Positions 58,041 to 64,000 of a stretch of DNA of 64,000 nt are shown here, piece by piece (positions within the stretch are counted from its first letter, which is position 1; every line of letters begins with the position of its first letter). The notes beneath the pieces were generated by a model that made no database searches, was not told the origin of the DNA, and saw nothing but the letters and a program-made list of their open reading frames with translations. This DNA comes from Vanilla planifolia (lineage: Eukaryota > Streptophyta > Magnoliopsida > Asparagales > Orchidaceae). Both the position numbers and the translations under genes were made by a program. The stretch covers positions 29,688,670 to 29,752,669 of the forward strand of contig CM043872.1 in assembly GCA_023846275.1 (NCBI GenBank). The letters are read 5' to 3'.

Positions 58041-61000
58041 TTAGTAAACCTCAACATGCCATTGTTTGTTCTTCTTAAGCTGGCCAAGTTTTTCAACCCA
58101 ACTTTCTCCTCTCTGTTCTGCAACTCTTTTCAAGGTCTCCTGTATGCCAGGCATCATCCCCTTCAAACCACAGAAGTATATATGAGCACCAGCATCTAAA
58201 AGCTTGAAGATTTCATCACTGTACTCCTCAATTTTGTCCTGCACATACATCTTTCCTCCGTTCTTGTTCTTCTGTTCCCTGCTGAGGGCTTTGTCATACC
58301 TGGCAAAATTTCCACATCAAGAAGAAACTAACAAAAGATACTTGTGAATAAATAGTTTGTGAGTTTAAAAAAAACTTTTAAAGAAGGTTTGTCATGAACA
58401 AAGCAGAAAAGAAGAAGCATTTCCACCTGAAGTTGTCAGGATAATCTTTAAGGTAGTTGGTGAACTCATCATCATAAAGAAGGCTGTCAGTGTTTGCCAC
58501 CCCCAAGAAGAGCCATGCAAGCCCGCAGAATTGGAAGCTAGTTACCGACTCCATAAACATTCGTCGGAGGTAGCCACGGAAAGGAGCAACTCCTGTTCCG
58601 GTAGCAATCATGATATGAGTAGCACTGGGGTCATCCTCAGGTAAGAGCATCACTTTACCAGATGGACCTACAAGAATAGAGAAGTAACAATTAGAAGAAA
58701 GTTTGTCATAACAAAACATATTGAGGTTCTAATGTTCTAACATTTTCAAATTATGCTCTGATATAGAGACAAAAATGATGAAATCTAGGTGCATAATATA
58801 TGCAACAATAATTGAATCAAGTAAAGTTGATATATGAATCACTGATGTCACTATACTTATCTATTAACAATACTTAACATCTAAATATACTAAGTCATTT
58901 ACAATTGTATATTATCACATCTTTTGGAGTCCGTATCTTTTCTCAATTTATTGCTAAAAGTTTTAGCTCACCCCTCCTAACATAAAAATTAAGTGGTATT
59001 TAGCTTATCCTCAATGGGTGTTGTATAAACTTTTTTCCCAAATGCAATTTTTAATCATATTATTTCATATATAATCACTTAGTAATCTAAATATCCTCAT
59101 CCCTGCAAAACCCATTTTATTTCCATATTAAATTAAACTCTACAAGTCAATATTCTAAATCAAATCCATTGTAAGTCTCATTGTAGTCATATCAAGCTTA
59201 ACTTTAATCTTAAGCTAAATAGTTTGACAATACAATATACTAAAATCACTCATCCATTTCATCCAACTAATTTTTTTTTTTTTAATGAAGTTTCATCCAA
59301 CTAATTGGAATCTTATTATTAGCATCTTGATCATTCTATCATTATTTTGAGCTATAGATTCAAAATAATGAAATCCCCAAATTTTTTAGTGTTTTATGGT
59401 TCCAAATGATAGTTTCTGTCATTTATACTTGTGTTTTGCATATGAGACTTTAAATCTACTAAGAAAAAATCCATTGGAATCTAAGTTGTCCATATGTATA
59501 GTTTGGTTTTAGACCCCAACCCAATTTTATAAGAGAGTGCAATATTATTAGCACAAAAACATATATCACAACTCTATGTCTCAGATTTGACAAAAAAGAG
59601 AATTCATGTCAATACAAAAGGTAAGGACCTAAAATAAGGCCCTAACTAAACTAACTTCATACATGATTTTAAGCCTACTAAGATGAAAACCTTTGGAATC
59701 CAAAATCTTTATATGCATAGTTTGGCTTTAGACCCCAATAATTTTATCAATAACTATAATATCATTAGCAAAAAAACATCGACTATGATCATTCGCCTTA
59801 GATTTGACTAGTATAAGCAACTATATGTAACATGAAAAGATAACAATGTAAAATGCAGCATTGATAATATCCAACACCAATGGGAAAATCTTTAATCAAT
59901 TCTCTTTGAACATGTACATGTATTGTCCTAGAATACACATCCTTAATAACTTTATATATACAATGTTATTTTTTTCTCATTAAAATCTTACAAAGTACTT
60001 TTCTTTGTATCTTATCATACTATTTCTCTAAATTAACAAAAAAATAATAAAACATATTTTTTTCTTTAACTCTCCACTAAATCTCACAATAAATTTATAA
60101 TTTATGCTTAATTACTCTATTTCAAAATTTCAAAATATAAATCAACTAAAAAATCCCTAACAATTAACATAATTATAAATATCATAATTTTTCTTATAAT
60201 TATTGAACTATCTTTTCTCCACTCATCAAACCGTTTTAAGCAATTGTAAATAAACAAAAAAAAAAAATAGTCTCTTCTTATATACATTTTTCATACTTTT
60301 ATTATAAGAATGGCACTAGCTATATTGTATTTTTTTCCACTTATTAAATTTATCAATATTCTTCTCAGTTTCATAGGCTTTGTTCGCATATGACTTGTGA
60401 GTTTAAAAAAGAGGTCTAGAAATAAAGTTTGGAAATGCAGCTTTTAAAACATGAGTTTTATGCAAGAAAAAAAAAAGTTTTGATAAAATGAATTTGATTA
60501 AAACAAAAATGACTATTATAAAAAAAGAGTTTGAAGTTCATTATGCAAATAGAGCCTATATGTTCTTCAAAACCGACAAACTTTGTTGAATCAATTATCT
60601 TGTCACAATCCTTATTGAAAGGCTTATGCAAATAACTTATCTATTTTGATTTAAAAACCACATAATCAACTAATACTTTTTTTTCAATATTCTTGATCCA
60701 AAATACTTGATATAGATATTTAGTTTTCTTTCCAATTGCTTTGACAAGTTTATATACACTGCCATACAAAACTTCTTTTTCAAACAATGTCGTTCAACTC
60801 TCTTTTCAAACTTATTTCTGAACTTACAAACCATATGCAAATTGAGTCTATATTTTCTTTGAAACAATTAAACTCCTCTGAATCAATTGTCTCATCACAA
60901 CCCTTACTAAAAGACCTACAATAATAACTAATTCATCTAGATTAAAAAAACCACATTATTGACTAATATTTTTTTATTATCATTCTCAATACAATTTACT

Positions 61001-63950
61001 TAATATACATCTATAGTTTTCTTCTCAATTGCTTTCAAAAAGTTCTTTATATTTTTTTCACTCTTAATATAAATACATAGTTTTCTCTCAATTTGAAAAA
61101 AAAAATTCTTTTGACTTTCTCCCTCTTCATTATGCATTTGTTATACAGAACTTTAAAAGCTATTTCATTAATATCACTAATTACATTTTAGCCTCATGCC
61201 ATGCTAGTTTATATCCCTCCCAGCTCTCCACAATCTTAAAATTAAACATGTTTTACAATAACTTCTCCTTGGCCTTATCTCGTACTTCTAGCTTTCAATA
61301 TAAAGCTTCTTTATTATTTAGAGCACATTGTTTTGATTCTGCAAACACAGCCTTAGTTATCTTACAAATACAACTTGCAATATCATCCCACATAAGTTTT
61401 ATCACTCATTGATATCTAAATAACATGGCTTTAAGAGTTTATTCTTGAGTGAACTTCTATTTTCAAACTTAATAATGTCTCATCTAATCCTAAGTCATTA
61501 TTTTGACATATTCTTTCTCCTATAGCTTTTAAGTGAACTATATTACATAGTTAAACATCATCCCAATATGATTTACAAATTTTAAAATATAAATAGTCAT
61601 TTTCTTAACTATGAAAAAGATGTCCATCTATGTTCTATGTTCTACTAAAAATAAGACTCATGGAAGTATTTCAGCTTGAAGAGTAAGTATTTCATGCACA
61701 GGAAAATTAAAAGGCTGTAAAAGTTCAGTGCGAATAAAATCTACATAATACCACTGGCGGTAAAATGCATCAAGTCTCTCAAAAAATAAATCGTAAAATT
61801 TGCACATTAGTTCAGTAATTGTTGGAAAGACAAAAGTCCTGAAAGGTATTGGCTATTAATTCAAAAAAGCCTCAAGTAAACAAAGGTACTAATTATACTT
61901 AAAACTAGTACAAGCACAATCAATGACACCTTTCAACGGAGAGATTATGCCGCTCTTCGAATGACTTGCTAGCTTAGCATTCCTTTTGTTTGTAGAACTG
62001 TAACATTAGTCATTTGTTCAGCTCAAACAAATGCTTGATGCTTAAACATTTTAAACCACCGTATAAAAGCATGTAACTGGTATCTTTGAGTATATTTTGT
62101 AACACCATTAATGTATACCTGTGAGCTGAACCTTGTCTCCAGATTTGGCATCGCAAAGGAAATTGCTGCATACACCGTCCTTCGAAGGGTCCTCCTTCCC
62201 AGTCTCAGGATCATAGTAAACAGCTCGGCGAACACATAAACTGGCTGTCTTGCCATCAAATGAGTCTCCATACCTGGTGGATGCAATGGAGTAGAGTCGT
62301 ACATTATGGGGAGCCCCTGGTTTCTTTGGGTTCTCACCCTGCACAACATAAACAAGTTATGGTTAGGCCAAGCCCCCAAAAAAGGGAAGTTTTCAAAGTT
62401 AATATTATCTTGAATTAACATGAAAGGAGAGATTAATTATATTAGTTTGACAAACAAAAAAAATAATAATTTAAAGGGAGAAACCCCAAGTCTTGGATTG
62501 GAGATGCTAATGGGATGGGAATCAAAGTGGGGGACCTTTGTAACAACTATTTCCTGTCAAGTATGCTCCCAAGAAATAGGTATCTCAAAAGATAGCAAAG
62601 AGGAATTTGAGGAGTCAATTATTTAGTCTAACAGCATGAAGGTATGGGTTTTAGAACAACATTAGTATCCTCTTTGATTAGGCCAAAACATGAAAAGAAA
62701 AACCGAAAAGCATAATGAATATCTTACACCAGGAACTCCTCACAAAAAGTAGCATCTCAAAAGATCTTTTGAAGGAGTTAGTTATCCAATTTAAGTTAGT
62801 TATCCAATTTGATATCTTAAAAGCATAGTACTGAAAAAAAAAACAGCATTATCGCTTTGTTTTGGTGAAAACAGAGAAGGAAAAATGGGATGAATTTCTA
62901 GTGTAGAAGGGTTAAATGTGTTTGAGCGGATATATCATAAAAACAGTGAAAAGTTTCGATTTGACAATGATTTGAGCTCTTGTCGTTATACTTGATTGGG
63001 ATTTTTCATAGAGAGGAGGAAAATGAAAGGGCATATTACTTGGTGATCTGGGTTGATCTTAGATGTAAGAATGATCTATTATCCTTAATAAGATATCTCT
63101 TGTTTCTTTATTTGATATTTAACAGAAGTTTTGATTCTTGTTCACTTGTCTTATTTGCAATTGAACTTGATAGTGGATTCTGGATCTCTCCATGTCTAGT
63201 AGAAATAATTTAAAGGTCAACCTAATCCAAACTTAGCCCATTAACTAGTCTACTCCTGAGTTCTTAGAAAATCAATAACAAAACAACATATAGAACAGCA
63301 TTTTGATTTTTAAGTTAGCTACTAGCAATGATACTAATTGTGTGATTCATTTCATCACAATCAAATGCAGTAAATAATTTGGGTCAGAAAAACATTAACA
63401 AAATGGAAAAAATAAGATATATTTGACTCAGATAAATTTGTCGCTTAACTCGGAGTGAAAAATAAGGGCATGATAAAAGGCACTTCGTACTCTGGTTTTC
63501 ATGGTTTTGCAAAGAAAACCAGAGAATTATTCAAATCCAACATTGAAGAAGACAATAAGGTTCAAGAAAAATACAATATGATGAAAAATTACATACAGAA
63601 AAGATACTTACAGGAGGAATTACGCCATAGCTTTGTCCTTCCCAGTATGGAACGTTACCTTGATGATCTATCACAATATGGCACGTCTCACCAGGTGCTT
63701 TTGGTCCAACAAGCCTCTCAACTGAAAGAATCGTTGCTGTATATGGCTCCTTGGGTTTATACAGGTTAAGTGGTGGCTCCTTCGCATCCTCAAGCTCCAA
63801 AGGCTTAACTGCAACCTTTCTCCTGCTGACTTGTTGCACAGACAAGCACACTATCTTGCAATGGTATTTTGACTGAGTAAGCCTGCCTTTTGGGTTCGGG
63901 GATCGAAATGACACGCATAACTTGTCATGATAGCCAGCAACAGCAATGGA
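58041..63950 (-). CDS. RFNR: Ferredoxin-NADP+ reductase, root-type isozyme, 3' four exons (5' exon beyond the window)
   Basis: A plastid FAD flavoenzyme. The root type mainly moves electrons from NADPH to ferredoxin in non-green plastids, feeding nitrite reductase and other ferredoxin-dependent enzymes. Exons (minus): 63950-63612, 62338-62119, 58667-58427, 58299-58041; all are GT-AG and in phase, encoding 352 residues. The first exon, with the ATG and most of the transit peptide, lies beyond 64,000. The mature part starts near CLSVQQ. The FAD fold has RLYSIAS and the [10 protein letters not shown] loop. The NADP fold has [31 protein letters not shown] and [12 protein letters not shown], and the chain ends in WHVEVY with the conserved C-terminal Tyr. 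The blocks [21 protein letters not shown] and [15 protein letters not shown] are of the root, not the leaf, type. No defect is visible. Intron lengths from the 5' side are 1.27, 3.45 and 0.13 kb. Confidence 0.95.
59435..59825. repeat. Two-copy tandem duplication, period about 219 bp, RFNR intron
   Basis: The anchor AGACCCCAA occurs at 59511 and 59730. Both copies share, in order, a CTACTAAGA start, TTGGAATC(T/C)AA, ATATG(T/C)ATAGTTTGG(T/C)TTTAGACCCCAA, ATTTTAT and ATTAGCA(C/A)AAAAACAT, then (C/T)AGATTTGAC. The drift shows it is old. It lies in the 3.45-kb RFNR intron. Confidence 0.75.
60530..61060. repeat. Two-copy tandem duplication, period 292 bp, RFNR intron
   Basis: GAATCAATT occurs at 60588 and 60880. 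Both copies share ATGCAAAT(A/T)GAG(C/T)CTATAT, TC(T)TGTC/CATCACAA, AAACCACAT(A/T)AT, a poly-T followed by a TTCT(T/C)(G/A)AT stretch, and TTTAGTTTTCTT(T/C)CCAATTGCTTT. Non-coding; AT-rich. Confidence 0.75.
61061..62118. other. RFNR intron, 5' part, nothing recognised
   Basis: AT-rich intronic DNA up to the donor of the exon ending at 62119. No coding remnant or array was recognised. Confidence 0.5.
62339..63611. other. RFNR intron between the 63.6-kb and 62.3-kb exons, nothing recognised
   Basis: A 1.27-kb intron. The open plus-strand frames 62420-62626, 62980-63213 and 63455-63769 are antisense chance frames; the last overlaps an RFNR exon. A short repeat AGTTATCCAATTT occurs at 62780 and 62798. 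Confidence 0.55.
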
Positions 63951-64000
63951 CTGGCAAGCAGAAGGCAATAACGCAATATAATCATTTATAATACAAATCA

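Noticed and set aside
63455..63769. 104-codon plus-strand frame near the end of the window
   Set aside because: It overlaps an RFNR exon on the opposite strand and has no family resemblance.

Overview
This window is nuclear DNA from a flowering plant. The signs are spliced genes with GT-AG introns, a plastid-type ferredoxin-NADP+ reductase, a plant A3-type cyclin, a plant DUF760 protein, and introns filled with decayed Ty3/gypsy and LINE elements. The first coding exons are clearly GC-richer than later ones, a gradient often seen in monocots. That is a weak hint only, and I cannot name the species. I recognised no rRNA, tRNA, CRISPR or prokaryotic feature.

Layout. (1) 1-6.6 kb: very AT-rich intergenic DNA with no gene I can support, ending in a perfect hairpin about 340 bp before the first gene. 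(2) 6,700-35,790, plus strand: an intact 15-exon gene for CCT6, the zeta subunit of the TRiC/CCT chaperonin (535 aa). It is spread over 29 kb because four introns are 1.5-12.8 kb long and hold old retroelements. (3) 36,753-38,440, minus strand: a compact 8-exon A3-type cyclin (365 aa) with KEN and D boxes and an E2F-type site upstream. It is convergent with CCT6. (4) 39,186-56,409, minus strand: a 6-exon DUF760 gene (386 aa) with a probable plastid transit peptide. Its first two introns are 8.8 and 5.7 kb. (5) 58,041-63,950, minus strand: the last four exons of a root-type (non-photosynthetic) ferredoxin-NADP+ reductase; its first exon lies beyond the window edge.

The gene models rest on splice-by-splice reconstruction. 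Every junction uses GT-AG and keeps frame, and each complete model sums to a whole number of codons. The genes have unrelated jobs (cytosolic protein folding, cell-cycle control, a plastid protein of unknown role, plastid electron transfer), as expected for neighbouring plant genes.

The most unusual structures are in the introns. A dead gypsy element in CCT6 intron 7 carries its reverse transcriptase/RNase H block three times head to tail. A GC-rich degenerate minisatellite of about 650 bp sits in DUF760 intron 1. Two-copy tandem duplications of 116-306 bp recur across the whole window. Most recognisable retroelement bodies lie antisense to their host gene. I found no evidence for a new multi-gene system.
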